From IMG/VR virus record IMGVR_UViG_3300035661_000029, positions 1 through 64,000 of that record: DNA of 64,000 nt. One strand, 5' to 3'. The position numbers and the translations under genes were made by a program. Each line of letters starts with the position of its first letter. The first letter of the stretch is position 1. Below the pieces are notes generated by a model. That model saw only the letters and a list, made by a program, of their open reading frames with translations. It did not search any database and was not told where the DNA came from. Source of the DNA: a virus. Below, piece after piece: positions 1 through 7,671 of this stretch.

Positions 1-26
1 GGTAATATCTGCAAAGTAGTTTCTCC

Positions 27-34
27 TATAAATA
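27..34 (+). promoter_or_regulatory. T4-late-type promoter octamer TATAAATA
   Basis: Exact match to the T4 late -10 octamer. It faces right, towards the degraded homing-endonuclease relic. Its last bases overlap the left arm of an inverted repeat (AATACCCC at 31-38, GGGGTATT at 56-63). Confidence 0.45.
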
Positions 35-66
35 CCCCCCCTATCATATTGGGAAGGGGTATTAAA

Positions 67-100
67 ATGTTTTATGTTTTATGTTTTATGTTTTATGTTT
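67..100. repeat. Tandem heptamer ATGTTTT
   Basis: Four perfect copies of ATGTTTT (67-94) plus a partial fifth. No gene overlaps it. It lies between the promoter-like octamer and the endonuclease relic; no function is evident. Confidence 0.85.
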
Positions 101-117
101 ATCAATACGTGAACCCG

Positions 118-484
118 GTAACTAATAAACCATTCTATGTTTATAAGGGGAGAATTCACGAGCAGAATCTCATTTAAATTCAGCACTTAGAAATTTGTCC
201 ATACAATCAACATGTTCAAAATTCTGTAAATCATTAATTGATTCGAGCCATATGTCTATTATATCATATTTGCTCCAAAACGTAACTAAAGAAGCAATGC
301 TAAGACCAGAAATAGTCGCTAAGATGAAATCATCAAGTGCAAACAGATGGGCTAACGTTAGTGAACGTCAAAAATAGCAGATAGAAATTCACAGACATTT
401 GCTCTTACTCATAAGATATCTGGGAAATCATTCACTATAACAAACTTGGCGCAATACTGCAGAGATAACAAAACTCACCACTAA
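118..484 (+). pseudogene. Homing-endonuclease relic (NUMOD-type C-terminal parts)
   Basis: Open pieces in different frames read as one decayed protein. An upstream piece contains NKPFYVYKG. The middle piece includes RPEIVAKMKSSSANRWANV, like the repeated DNA-binding part of phage homing endonucleases. After a frame change at an A-run near 370 comes SFTITNLAQYCRDNKT, which resembles a NUMOD1 helix-turn-helix. No catalytic GIY-YIG or HNH core is left in the window. It is on the plus strand against minus-strand uvsW, as expected of a mobile insertion. Which nuclease class it came from is unknown. Confidence 0.5.
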
Positions 485-521
485 AAAGTGCATTTAGAAT
501 TTGATGCTGCAAAGTTATAGT

Positions 522-1379
522 TTAACCTTTTACTTTCAAAGTTTGTTTCTTGTTTATTGGGTATCCAGCTTCTTTGTAGTGCTTCACTCGTTCCTTAAAG
601 TGCCTCACTGCCCATTTTAGTTTAGAGTGAACATCGACAACCATAACAGAATCTTTGTCATGTCCAATACGAAGACCGCGCCCTACTGATTGAATAGCTT
701 TGATGAAGGATTTACCTGCATCTACAAACATCATACAGAAAATACGGTCAATCGAGAGGCCTGTTGAAGCAATACCTGCTGAGGCTATTACTATTATATC
801 ATCATTCTCTTCAAACATATCATAATGTTCGCGGCGCAAGTCTTTTGGTGATTCGCCATAAAGAAAGACAGCACCCTTAATCAGCTTAGCTAACTTTTCA
901 CCAAATGGAATAGAGTTAACCAGGACAAGAGTATTGCCATGCGCTGCACATTGAGAGATGATCAAATCAGCAATGATCTCCATTCGATTAGTGCTCTTAG
1001 CTAAGAAGGATTTCTCAGCAGCATAGTCAGGAAAGTCTTCATCGATATAACTCTCATTCAATTCAACAGGCTGAATCTGAACCTTAGCAAGATAACCATG
1101 GTCAATTAACCACGCAGCAGGAATCTCTTTGAGGATAGGCCCAATTGAAGTAATAAGAGAAAGCTTTTCAGACTCTGGTTTAGGGAATGTTCCTGTTACG
1201 CCAAAGCGGAATGCAATGTGCTTACCATTATCATTGACAAGTTTCTGCGCAACAGTAGCTTTGATACCGTGACAATTCGAAACAACAGCACCATTAACAA
1301 TATAGTTGTGGTGTTTATCAACAGTTAAATCATAAACTTTTTCTGGCTTATCTATTTCTTCTTTTTTCAACAGATGCAT
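522..1379 (-). CDS. uvsW: UvsW helicase, C-terminal part with C-intein of a split intein
   Basis: The first 35 residues form a C-intein: VYDLTV (block F) and the end NGAVVSN, followed by the +1 Cys of the C-extein (codon just below 1275). The C-extein begins CHGIK and carries helicase domain 2, including IIVIASAGIASTGLSI and the arginine-finger-type motif QSVGRGLRIG. Trans-splicing to the product of 2243-3301 would rebuild the DECH Walker B motif and give about 487 residues, close to T4 UvsW (about 500). UvsW is a recombination and fork-regression helicase. The ATG has a GAGG ribosome site seven bases upstream. The endonuclease gene overlaps its start by 32 bases. Codon use matches its neighbours. 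Confidence 0.9.
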   Translation of the reverse strand: MHLLKKEEIDKPEKVYDLTVDKHHNYIVNGAVVSNCHGIKATVAQKLVNDNGKHIAFRFGVTGTFPKPESEKLSLITSIGPILKEIPAAWLIDHGYLAKVQIQPVELNESYIDEDFPDYAAEKSFLAKSTNRMEIIADLIISQCAAHGNTLVLVNSIPFGEKLAKLIKGAVFLYGESPKDLRREHYDMFEENDDIIVIASAGIASTGLSIDRIFCMMFVDAGKSFIKAIQSVGRGLRIGHDKDSVMVVDVHSKLKWAVRHFKERVKHYKEAGYPINKKQTLKVKG

Positions 1380-2265
1380 ATAATCCTCTTAATAGTTTTT
1401 CAGTATTTTCATCAAATTCACTAAAATTAACAGTGTGTTTTGGTATTAGTTCTGTTAAAGAAAATTCAGTTAATATAACAAATTCAAATCCATTGCTAAC
1501 ACACCAGCGTGCTACTATATCAAGAATGGGTTGTTTTAATTTTACGTACTTCTCAGGTTTTATTTCATAAATTACATTACCAACTTTAAAATCGGTAATG
1601 TAAACGTGATGCTTATCAGTAAAATACGGTATTCTAATCTTTTCGTATTCTGCTTGTGGAAATGCTTGATAAAAAAGAGCCTCCCAGCTACTTCTGAAAA
1701 GTTTATCTCTAAATTTAAGTTGCTTTCTTGTTCTAGAATTAAACGTATTAGGGGTCCATTTACCTGATTCAATATTTTGCTTTGCTTTTAATGATAACTT
1801 TTCACGCGTTAAAGCTGATACTGGTCTACCATACATTGGGTTTTTTGCTCCCATTTTAGCGATAGAGATGTTTTTGCATCGAACATCAGTATTTTTAGTT
1901 AATCCTTTGTTCCATGCCTTAACTAATCCAACTGTCCCTCTATTCCAATGCGTACCATTTTTATTACAAACATAATTTTTCGGATCTAACATGGCAGCCC
2001 TACCACCTTTAGAAGCAGCAATCTGCCTTCGTTGTTTGTTTAATTTTTCAAATTCTTGTGGAGCTGCTACAAAAGTCCTAGCTTCTTCAAGATGACCTTG
2101 CATTAATAGTCTATAAAATTTACCAAACTCTTTTTTATTAAGCTTGCGACCACATGAAAATACAGCTGAATCAAAAGGCAATCTGACTGATCCGGTTCTA
2201 GGTAAAAACTTAATATCTATTAAAAATTCATCTCCTAGTAAATCATTTATGATTTTCTTCTTCAT
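1348..2265 (-). CDS. Free-standing homing endonuclease inside the fractured uvsW gene
   Basis: 305 residues, with its own GGAG ribosome site and start ATG overlapping the end of the N-half of uvsW. The middle has NUMOD3-like text (AWNKGLTK, NPMYGRPVSALTREK). The C-terminal 110 residues look like a PD-(D/E)xK/Vsr-like nuclease: RSSWE, then IPYF, YITDF and YEIKP, then FEFVILTE. A free endonuclease gene between the halves of a split intein is the 'fractured gene' arrangement described from marine metagenomes, where a Vsr-like endonuclease family was reported. The same RSSWE-DF-EIKP layout occurs in the two gp4-like proteins at 23.0-24.0 kb. The likely role is homing of the split intein into intein-free uvsW alleles. 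Catalytic residues are inferred. Confidence 0.75.
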   Translation of the reverse strand: MKKKIINDLLGDEFLIDIKFLPRTGSVRLPFDSAVFSCGRKLNKKEFGKFYRLLMQGHLEEARTFVAAPQEFEKLNKQRRQIAASKGGRAAMLDPKNYVCNKNGTHWNRGTVGLVKAWNKGLTKNTDVRCKNISIAKMGAKNPMYGRPVSALTREKLSLKAKQNIESGKWTPNTFNSRTRKQLKFRDKLFRSSWEALFYQAFPQAEYEKIRIPYFTDKHHVYITDFKVGNVIYEIKPEKYVKLKQPILDIVARWCVSNGFEFVILTEFSLTELIPKHTVNFSEFDENTEKLLRGLYASVEKRRNR

Positions 2266-3301
2266 TCACTTTATCTCCATGAGCTTTCATTTTATTTAAG
2301 GAGAATTCACATATATCATCACGCTCAGTTAAATCTTTTGCCATAACCTTTCTACCATCTTTTAGATAGAAAATATGATTTTCGGTAACATCTAAATAAC
2401 GTCCATTATCAAACGTTAGCCGAAGCATTTTTACCTTAGATTTTGGTAAATTAATGTGAGTTTTTAACACTTTACAAGGCTCGAAATTTCCGTTTGCGTC
2501 CATTGATAAAACATAATCACCGACCCGAACGTCTTTTATTTTCTTTTCCGTCATGTCAGACATCAATACAGGAGTCTCACCACAAAAACACTCATCCCAA
2601 ATCAGACATTGAAAGTCATGCATGATTGTAGGATTATACTGTACTGCCTGCCACGTTGCAACGATGTGCATGTGGTCAAGGTCCTTCTCTGTACCAGAAT
2701 AGGTGCCTACATCTAGACCTAGGAGTTCATACCACTCAGCTGTTTGGTCTACAAGATCACCGGATGGAACAATCGTGATTACTTTATAGCCGGCATTGGC
2801 ATAGTAGTAGGAGAGAGCACCTGTGATGGAGGTTTTGCCTGCACCAGTTCCTGCGATAATGAAACCACTTCCATTCTCTACAGCAATCTGAACACACTGT
2901 AATTGGTATGGGCGGAGATTGAATACCTTTCCGCCAACGACAACATCATCGCCCATTATGTTAGTCCCAGAAGCAGTGAGAGCAATGCCCGCAGGGTCAA
3001 TAGTCAAAAGCTTACCGCCAACTACAGGAGGTTCAAAGTACTTTCGATTATCTATCAGCTCAATGTCATATCCCCACTTCTCTAAGTAAGGGATAACCTG
3101 ATCTAATAGACGGACATAGGTCTTACCTGTTGGAGAATAAAATTGGATATATCCGTTCCATCTCCCAAGCTTGAAGGCAGGCATAAAAAAATAACCTTCT
3201 GGGTGAACAGAAAATGCTTTTACTAATGTCTCTACATGCCCAGGCATTATACCAGATATCTGGCACCATACTTCATCGGTTATTCGCAGAATACATTTCA
3301 T
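2243..3301 (-). CDS. uvsW: UvsW helicase, N-terminal part with N-intein of a split intein
   Basis: Residues 1-237 are the N-extein: a UvsW-type N-terminal domain, then LRPYQ, Walker A GTGAGKT, and an end at LIWDE. The intein starts with Cys (codon 2588-2590) in CFCGETPVLM (block A), continues with VRVGDYVLSMD, and has block B as VTENHIFYL. The N-intein is about 115 residues and the ORF ends before any C-terminal splice motif, so it is a canonical split. The partner is the ORF at 522-1379. The insertion point is inside the catalytic DE|CH motif, so the unspliced product cannot be an active ATPase. It is last in a run after uvsX and uvsY, the same grouping as in T4. Confidence 0.9.
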   Translation of the reverse strand: MKCILRITDEVWCQISGIMPGHVETLVKAFSVHPEGYFFMPAFKLGRWNGYIQFYSPTGKTYVRLLDQVIPYLEKWGYDIELIDNRKYFEPPVVGGKLLTIDPAGIALTASGTNIMGDDVVVGGKVFNLRPYQLQCVQIAVENGSGFIIAGTGAGKTSITGALSYYYANAGYKVITIVPSGDLVDQTAEWYELLGLDVGTYSGTEKDLDHMHIVATWQAVQYNPTIMHDFQCLIWDECFCGETPVLMSDMTEKKIKDVRVGDYVLSMDANGNFEPCKVLKTHINLPKSKVKMLRLTFDNGRYLDVTENHIFYLKDGRKVMAKDLTERDDICEFSLNKMKAHGDKVNEEENHK

Positions 3302-3330
3302 GTGATTTAGAAGTGCCGTTCTAGTTTGTG

Positions 3331-3444
3331 TTATGCAGCAAAAGTGTATGAATACTTTGACAACTCTTTATCTTCTAGACCAGCAATCTAGCTAAGAAGA
3401 TCTTCATCAACTTTAAATTTTCCTGTAAATCCTGGTGTGTTCAT
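3331..3444 (-). pseudogene. Small uvsY-uvsW intergenic gene with in-frame amber
   Basis: The ATG (3442-3444) overlaps the uvsY stop as ATGA, the pattern of a translationally coupled gene. The reading frame gives MNTPGFTGKFKVDEDLLS, then TAG (3388-3390), then IAGLEDKELSKYSYTFAA and TAA. The text after the amber reads as protein, so the gene is 37 codons with one premature stop (one base from CAG or GAG). T4 also has tiny genes (uvsY.-1 and uvsY.-2) at this position; the match is positional only. Confidence 0.5.
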
Positions 3445-3902
3445 AGTACAGCATCTTGCATTTCTGCAACTCTCAATTTAGTTATATGACCTACCATCCA
3501 TCCAAGATTCTTAATAGCCTCTACAATAGATAAAGCGTTACTCTTCATAAGAGCAACTTCAATGATGATTTGATTGAGCTCAACAATTTCTTTTTCGCCA
3601 GCAATGTATGCTTGGATATCGCGAGAGGTAAGTGTGCGCTGATAACCTTCCAGATACTTTTTCCAGTATTTAGCAACACGTTTCTCTTTTAAATTGTTCA
3701 ACCACTCTTCAAGAGCTCTCAACTCTTGAAGAGTTTGATCATAAGAGGCCTGATAGTGTGGAAGTGTTCTAGCAATCTCTTCAAGACGTCTGCCTTCTAA
3801 TTTGAAGATTGGCTCAGCGTCTTGAAGTTTCTTTTCATAGGCCGGTAATCTATCCAACACCGCGCCTAATTTATCTTCTTCAAGCAAAAGCAGGAATGAC
3901 AT
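3441..3902 (-). CDS. uvsY: UvsY-like recombination mediator
   Basis: 153 residues, against 137 for T4 UvsY. UvsY loads UvsX onto gp32-coated single-stranded DNA. The call rests on the C-terminal third, whose pattern follows the T4 protein: an acidic helix (GEKEIVELNQIIIE), an ALSIVEAIKNLGW helix where T4 has ALDAIKSRGF, and HITKLRVAEMQ where T4 has HIQDMRAFE. The rest is charged and helical. It lies between uvsX and uvsW as in T4. It overlaps the upstream gene by 23 bases and is coupled by ATGA to the tiny downstream gene. Similarity is weak at residue level but position and helix pattern agree. Confidence 0.7.
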   Translation of the reverse strand: MSFLLLLEEDKLGAVLDRLPAYEKKLQDAEPIFKLEGRRLEEIARTLPHYQASYDQTLQELRALEEWLNNLKEKRVAKYWKKYLEGYQRTLTSRDIQAYIAGEKEIVELNQIIIEVALMKSNALSIVEAIKNLGWMVGHITKLRVAEMQDAVL

Positions 3903-4167
3903 TTGAATCCTTTGTTATTATGAATTCCCCTGAATCATAACTGAAATCTACTGAATCTTCCTTCATGAGTTGAAGGGTTGGAACATCAGTAAAGACTCTG
4001 GGTGAATTAGAGATCATTATATCACTCTTTGACCCGGAAGAAAACAAAAATTCTATTTCAAACCCACCACCTTTACCAGCAGTGAGAGCAACAGCTACAC
4101 ACCCGGGCGTAGACTCAATTAGATGTTTGAATTTTGCTAGAGCGCAATACGTCAAAAAATTATTCAT
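3880..4167 (-). CDS. Hypothetical 95-residue protein between uvsX and uvsY
   Basis: I do not recognise this protein. It is short and mixed alpha/beta, with a Gly-rich stretch (TAGKGGGFEIEFLF) and no transmembrane segment or metal motif. It follows a perfect hairpin (4175-4200) that leaves only seven bases before the ATG, with no clear Shine-Dalgarno sequence, so translation may depend on RNA structure or leaderless-like initiation. Its stop overlaps the start of uvsY by 23 bases, which suggests coupling within the recombination operon. Confidence 0.65.
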   Translation of the reverse strand: MNNFLTYCALAKFKHLIESTPGCVAVALTAGKGGGFEIEFLFSSGSKSDIMISNSPRVFTDVPTLQLMKEDSVDFSYDSGEFIITKDSNVIPAFA

Positions 4168-4174
4168 TTGAAAG

Positions 4175-4200
4175 GGAGAGGGCTAAATTTAGCCCTCTCC
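4175..4200 (-). terminator. Perfect 26-base palindrome downstream of the uvsX-linked small gene
   Basis: GGAGAGGGCTAAA and its exact reverse complement form a 13-bp arm. On the minus strand it is followed by CTTTC, not a long T-run. It ends seven bases before the next ATG (4167). It may act as a weak terminator, an RNA-processing site or a translational hairpin. Confidence 0.6.
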
Positions 4201-4212
4201 TGGTTTGGTTAC

Positions 4213-4413
4213 TTAGTCTTCGTCAGCTACAAGCCCAATGTCCTTGATAACCTCTTGGATTTTCTTATTTAGTTTGCGGGGTGAAGCAAATACTTCACGT
4301 TGAGCGCTGTCATAAGAGTCAGATGCTTGATCGCTCTTAACTGGGTAAGTAAGAATGAAACCGCCTGAAACGATTTCGATTGTGATTGATTCACCGTATG
4401 TATTTTTTGCCAT
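4213..4413 (-). CDS. Hypothetical 66-residue protein downstream of uvsX
   Basis: The start is ATG at 4413, preceded by AAGGAGAATA and directly after the uvsX stop (4415); an earlier in-frame Met would lie inside uvsX. The product begins MAKNTYGESITIEI and continues as a short beta-rich domain followed by a charged helix (KLNKKIQEVIKD). I do not recognise the family. Tight linkage to uvsX suggests a role in recombination or replication, but nothing in the sequence shows what it does. Confidence 0.75.
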   Translation of the reverse strand: MAKNTYGESITIEIVSGGFILTYPVKSDQASDSYDSAQREVFASPRKLNKKIQEVIKDIGLVADED

Positions 4414-4414
4414 G

Positions 4415-5491
4415 TTATTCTCCTTCTTCAGCATCGAGATCAGGAAGTTCTGGCATCTCATCTGCTGCAATTGTTGGTTGTGCCTTAGGGTGCTTGAAGA
4501 GCTTTGCTGCATCTTCGTGCGTCATGTTGTCAGGCTTAAAGAAATATGTTTCACCATCAATAGGCCCAACGGACATCATCCATCCCTGTTTCTTACCAGG
4601 AACATCAGATTTTGTAATCACACCAAGATCTTCCAAAAGCTCTGCTAGACCAGAGAATGGAGATAATCCAGTGCTGTATGGAAGTTCAAGTTCAACTTTA
4701 CTTCCGATTTTCGCAAAGCGCGATTTGTATGTTTCAACTCGCATTCTGATACCGACAATGTCAGTACCTTCCCTCAACTTAAGCTTGGTAGCCAAAGCAG
4801 TAATAGACGGGAAGAACTTAACGCTGTTAGTCATTGCCCATGCGCCATCTCCCATCATGATGTCTTGCGGGTAGACGTGGTCGGTAAACACGAGTGCCAT
4901 TGGAAGCATTGCAATTTTGCCATGAAGCATCTTCAACATTGCCTTACGACGTTTTGCTAGCTGACCAAGGTCACCTTTAACAGTGCCGTCGCGTTCATAG
5001 TTTTCCAATTCAGTGGTAGATGCAAGCATAGCCAAAGAATCAATAACAATAAGAACACGAGGGGCATCATAATTATTAGTGCCATAGCTCTTGATGTATG
5101 AACTAAAGAACTCAGAGAGAACTTGGTTCACATCTTCAATCATGGTGACCTTGACATACGTCATTGAGTCTTCGTCAATCTTAACACCAATCTTTTGAAG
5201 ATAAGTAATGTCAAGAGCATTTTCAGAATCAAGAAGCAATACGTGCCAGCCCGATCGCTGTGCCTCACGAATAGCAGAGGTTGCTAGAAATGATTTGCCT
5301 GAACCAGATGGGCCTACAAGAGCTGTAGAGCGGCCAAGTGGTACAAATTTATTCCAGTCGCCAGTGAGCGAGTAGTTTAATGCATAATTTCCAGATGAAA
5401 GCCACTCATTAACCTGTCGAACCCCAATAGAGATCGTACTGATTTTCTTAGCAGCCTTTTGGAAATCTTTTAGAAATGATAATCCGGCCAT
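4415..5491 (-). CDS. uvsX: UvsX RecA-like recombinase
   Basis: 358 residues from ATG 5491, chosen because GAGGAAAAAT precedes it; the frame is open further upstream but has no ribosome site. Walker A is GPSGSGKS, followed by LLLDSENALD and a Walker-B-like VLIVIDSLAML, the RecA/UvsX core layout. The C-terminus is acidic, as usual for UvsX. UvsX forms the presynaptic filament for recombination-dependent replication with UvsY and gp32, both encoded next to it. It is transcribed with gene 32 upstream (62 bases apart) and the small genes downstream. Confidence 0.93.
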   Translation of the reverse strand: MAGLSFLKDFQKAAKKISTISIGVRQVNEWLSSGNYALNYSLTGDWNKFVPLGRSTALVGPSGSGKSFLATSAIREAQRSGWHVLLLDSENALDITYLQKIGVKIDEDSMTYVKVTMIEDVNQVLSEFFSSYIKSYGTNNYDAPRVLIVIDSLAMLASTTELENYERDGTVKGDLGQLAKRRKAMLKMLHGKIAMLPMALVFTDHVYPQDIMMGDGAWAMTNSVKFFPSITALATKLKLREGTDIVGIRMRVETYKSRFAKIGSKVELELPYSTGLSPFSGLAELLEDLGVITKSDVPGKKQGWMMSVGPIDGETYFFKPDNMTHEDAAKLFKHPKAQPTIAADEMPELPDLDAEEGE

Positions 5492-5553
5492 ATTTTTCCT
5501 CGTGAAAGGAAATGCTGGAGGGTAATTATCCCCCAAGCATTCCTATTTGTGGA

Positions 5554-6429
5554 TTACTGAGCTTCAGCTGCTGCTTTAGCTTTAGCGCGAGCCTTGAGTT
5601 GTTCAAGGACAGAACCAGTCTTAGCTGGTGTAGGTGCTTCCTCTTCTACAGGAGTAGGTGCTGGAGCTTGCTTAGCTACTAGAGCTGGCTTTGCAGCAGG
5701 AGCTTCATCTTCATCATGACTACTTTCCTTGAATGCTGCACCAGTTTGGTCTGCTGTAAGCAGAGCTTCAACTGTAGCACGGTCCATCTTGGCACCACGG
5801 TAGTCAGCAAGGTTGTAAAGATTGATGGCTTCAAGAATCTCATCTTCCAAATCAGATTGCTTAGGAGCAAAGCTGGATGTGGTGTAAGAAGCGTACTGAC
5901 CATTCTTTGTCTTCTTGATGCGGAAGTTGTATCCACCCTTAAGCTCGTAAGGAGGTACTTCCAAGTCTCCAGACTGGAATGCAGCTTGGATTTGTTTGAA
6001 CACTGCTGGTCCAAATTCGATCAACTTAACAAGTTGAGATTGGTCATGTTCAATTGGGGACTCGATAACAATTACCTGTCCGATGTAGGACTTCTTGCGG
6101 TAATACTTCTTACCCATCTCTTCATTCTTCTCATCGTAGTACTTACGTGAAAGAGCACAGATTGGGCAATCTTCACCATACATGGAAAGGCAAGGAACAG
6201 TCTTTTTCTGCCCATTAATAATCAACTCGTGCTGAAGATTTTCAACAAGGAATCCGAGGCTGTTTTCGTCGTCAAGGTCGGGGAGGAAACGAACAACTGC
6301 TGTAGAGTCATCTGGCATTTTCCAGAAGGGATACTTAAGCTTCCAAGATTGGTCGCCTCCACCTGTAGTGGAGGCCTTCTTATCAAAGGCGCTCTTTAGA
6401 GCTTCAAGTTTGTTTTTTGCGCTGGACAT
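5554..6429 (-). CDS. 32: gp32-like single-stranded DNA-binding protein
   Basis: 291 residues (T4 gp32 has 301). The basic N-terminal arm begins MSSAKNKLEALKSAF. The zinc ligands fit the gp32 pattern: H67, C80, C88 and C91 (H-x12-C-x7-C-x2-C, with CPIC). The OB-fold core follows, and an Ala/Pro/Glu-rich acidic tail ends the protein, as in T4, where the tail binds partner proteins. It precedes uvsX in the same orientation. A late-type octamer (6491-6498) and a structured leader (6434-6487) lie upstream, so autogenous translational control like that of T4 gene 32 is plausible. Confidence 0.92.
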   Translation of the reverse strand: MSSAKNKLEALKSAFDKKASTTGGGDQSWKLKYPFWKMPDDSTAVVRFLPDLDDENSLGFLVENLQHELIINGQKKTVPCLSMYGEDCPICALSRKYYDEKNEEMGKKYYRKKSYIGQVIVIESPIEHDQSQLVKLIEFGPAVFKQIQAAFQSGDLEVPPYELKGGYNFRIKKTKNGQYASYTTSSFAPKQSDLEDEILEAINLYNLADYRGAKMDRATVEALLTADQTGAAFKESSHDEDEAPAAKPALVAKQAPAPTPVEEEAPTPAKTGSVLEQLKARAKAKAAAEAQ

Positions 6430-6433
6430 AAAT

Positions 6434-6487
6434 TTCTCCTAAAAATTAAAAATCAAAGTAAAATAAACTGTGCAATTGAATTGCACA
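6434..6487 (-). promoter_or_regulatory. Candidate gp32 autoregulatory leader
   Basis: On the minus strand a perfect inverted repeat (TGTGCAATT and AATTGCACA, 6469-6487) sits at the expected 5' end of the mRNA. About 30 bases of almost pure A/T follow, then AGGAG and the gene 32 start. T4 gene 32 mRNA has the same architecture: a folded element, then an unstructured A/U-rich stretch to which gp32 binds cooperatively. The function here is inferred from the layout. Confidence 0.5.
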
Positions 6488-6490
6488 AAA

Positions 6491-6498
6491 TATTTATA
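6491..6498 (-). promoter_or_regulatory. T4-late-type promoter octamer TATAAATA upstream of gene 32
   Basis: Exact octamer, about 60 bases before the gene 32 start. The expected transcript start falls at the leader hairpin. Confidence 0.65.
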
Positions 6499-6649
6499 GT
6501 ACGCTCAACCAGTATGTAGTTAAGACATTAAATTCATCATGGGTGGTTCAAGAAGAACTCTTGAACAAAGTCATCATCTAGACAACATTGCATTGTCTGT
6601 AAAGGTTATTATACACTGCGCTGGCGGTGTAGTAAACTCTTATTTTGCA

Positions 6650-6939
6650 ATTAAAGAAGTCAGAGTGATCTTCTCGATGGGTCCCTGTGCTGCTTTCTTC
6701 TCGCCAAGTTTCAGAAGTATTGGTGACTTTGTTTCAGCCTTGACGAGCAAATTTGACAATGCAGAATTACCCCACTTTGCTCTAGTACCCGCTTTTCAGT
6801 TGCATATTACATAGCCTCAGCAGGAGTATGAGCAAAGCTCCACTTGTAATGAGGCTGCTTTTAGAGTAGTAACCCTTGTCTTTGAACACATCCAGGTACA
6901 CCGTTTTAGTAATAGGATTTGGAGTGTTCAGGATATCAA
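6650..6939 (-). pseudogene. Decayed ORF fragments downstream of the kinase gene
   Basis: No intact gene occupies this stretch, but the minus strand reads as broken protein in changing frames: TPNPITKTVYLDVFKDKGYY directly after the kinase stop, then HYKWSFAHTPAEAM, then a 50-codon open stretch ending KAAQGPIEKITLTSLIAK. These could be one or two small genes with indels, or a lost C-terminal extension of the kinase. The remainder up to gene 32 (6499-6649) shows nothing I recognise. Confidence 0.35.
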
Positions 6940-7500
6940 TCAGCCCGGAACAGGATACCTTTCAGTTGCTGTTCGATCTTTGGAGCCGTCTACAACAACC
7001 AGAAAATCTACTTCATCACCAACCATCAGAGATTGCTGGCGCATGTACATATCACGTACCATAGATTCAGGCACAGTCTTATCAGTACGAGTTGACTGAC
7101 GAGAGAGGATGGTATCCAGAGGAGTCATCATCTCAACACCCCAAATCGCAAACTTCTTCGAACGTGCATCTTGAATCCAACGAGCCCGAGACTTACGAGT
7201 CAGGTTCATGTTGTCGACAAACAGAATATCTGCAGCCAGGCACTTAGCCCACAATTCATTTACGAATGCGTCGAACTCCTTCTGATTATCATTTGCATGT
7301 TGGAAAGCCATCTCGTAGATGGACTTCTCATCATCCAGGTCAGAAACCATTCCAGTCTTTGACATCAGGAAACGAATACGACAGTTATCCAGGGAGAAGA
7401 CCATGTGTAGTCCATCACCAGCAATCTTCTTGATGCGCGATATGGTCGTGGACTTGCCCGAACCAGATACACCAACCATGACAAAACAAACCTTAGCCAT
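6940..7500 (-). CDS. P-loop (polynucleotide-kinase-like) kinase
   Basis: 186 residues. Walker A is GVSGSGKST at residues 9-17 directly after a beta strand (KVCFVMV), followed by FSLDNCR, DILFVDNMNLT as the Walker-B-like strand, and a lid-type helix with RQSTRTDKTVPESMVRDM. This is the AAA_33/polynucleotide kinase type seen in T4 PseT and related phage repair enzymes. No phosphatase domain follows. The next gene upstream encodes an HD hydrolase, so the two may act together on nucleic acid ends or nucleotides (inference). The C-terminus ends abruptly and similar text continues out of frame, so a frameshifted tail is possible. Confidence 0.75.
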   Translation of the reverse strand: MAKVCFVMVGVSGSGKSTTISRIKKIAGDGLHMVFSLDNCRIRFLMSKTGMVSDLDDEKSIYEMAFQHANDNQKEFDAFVNELWAKCLAADILFVDNMNLTRKSRARWIQDARSKKFAIWGVEMMTPLDTILSRQSTRTDKTVPESMVRDMYMRQQSLMVGDEVDFLVVVDGSKDRTATERYPVPG

Positions 7501-7671
7501 TCTCTTCTCCAGACTTGACTGGTAATTCCAGCCCCATTAATGATGTTGTACTAGTAGAGATGAAACGCTATGTGCTCACGCTAATTCAATAGCTCCTTCG
7601 CCATTCGATTTTACATCTACTAGTGAGCGAGTAAAGCTGAAGCTTCAATTCAGCCGTCTCTTGATCTTGTA
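7501..7671 (-). other. Gap with short decayed reading frames
   Basis: The minus strand contains protein-like pieces in two frames (DQETAELKLQLYSL, then VDVKSNGEGAIELA) interrupted by stops. An inverted ACTAGTAGA/TCTACTAGT pair is also present. No intact gene is supported. Confidence 0.3.

Noticed and set aside
4386-4874. Long open frame on the plus strand opposite uvsX
   Set aside because: It is the antisense shadow of a confidently assigned gene, has no ribosome site and reads as low-quality protein.
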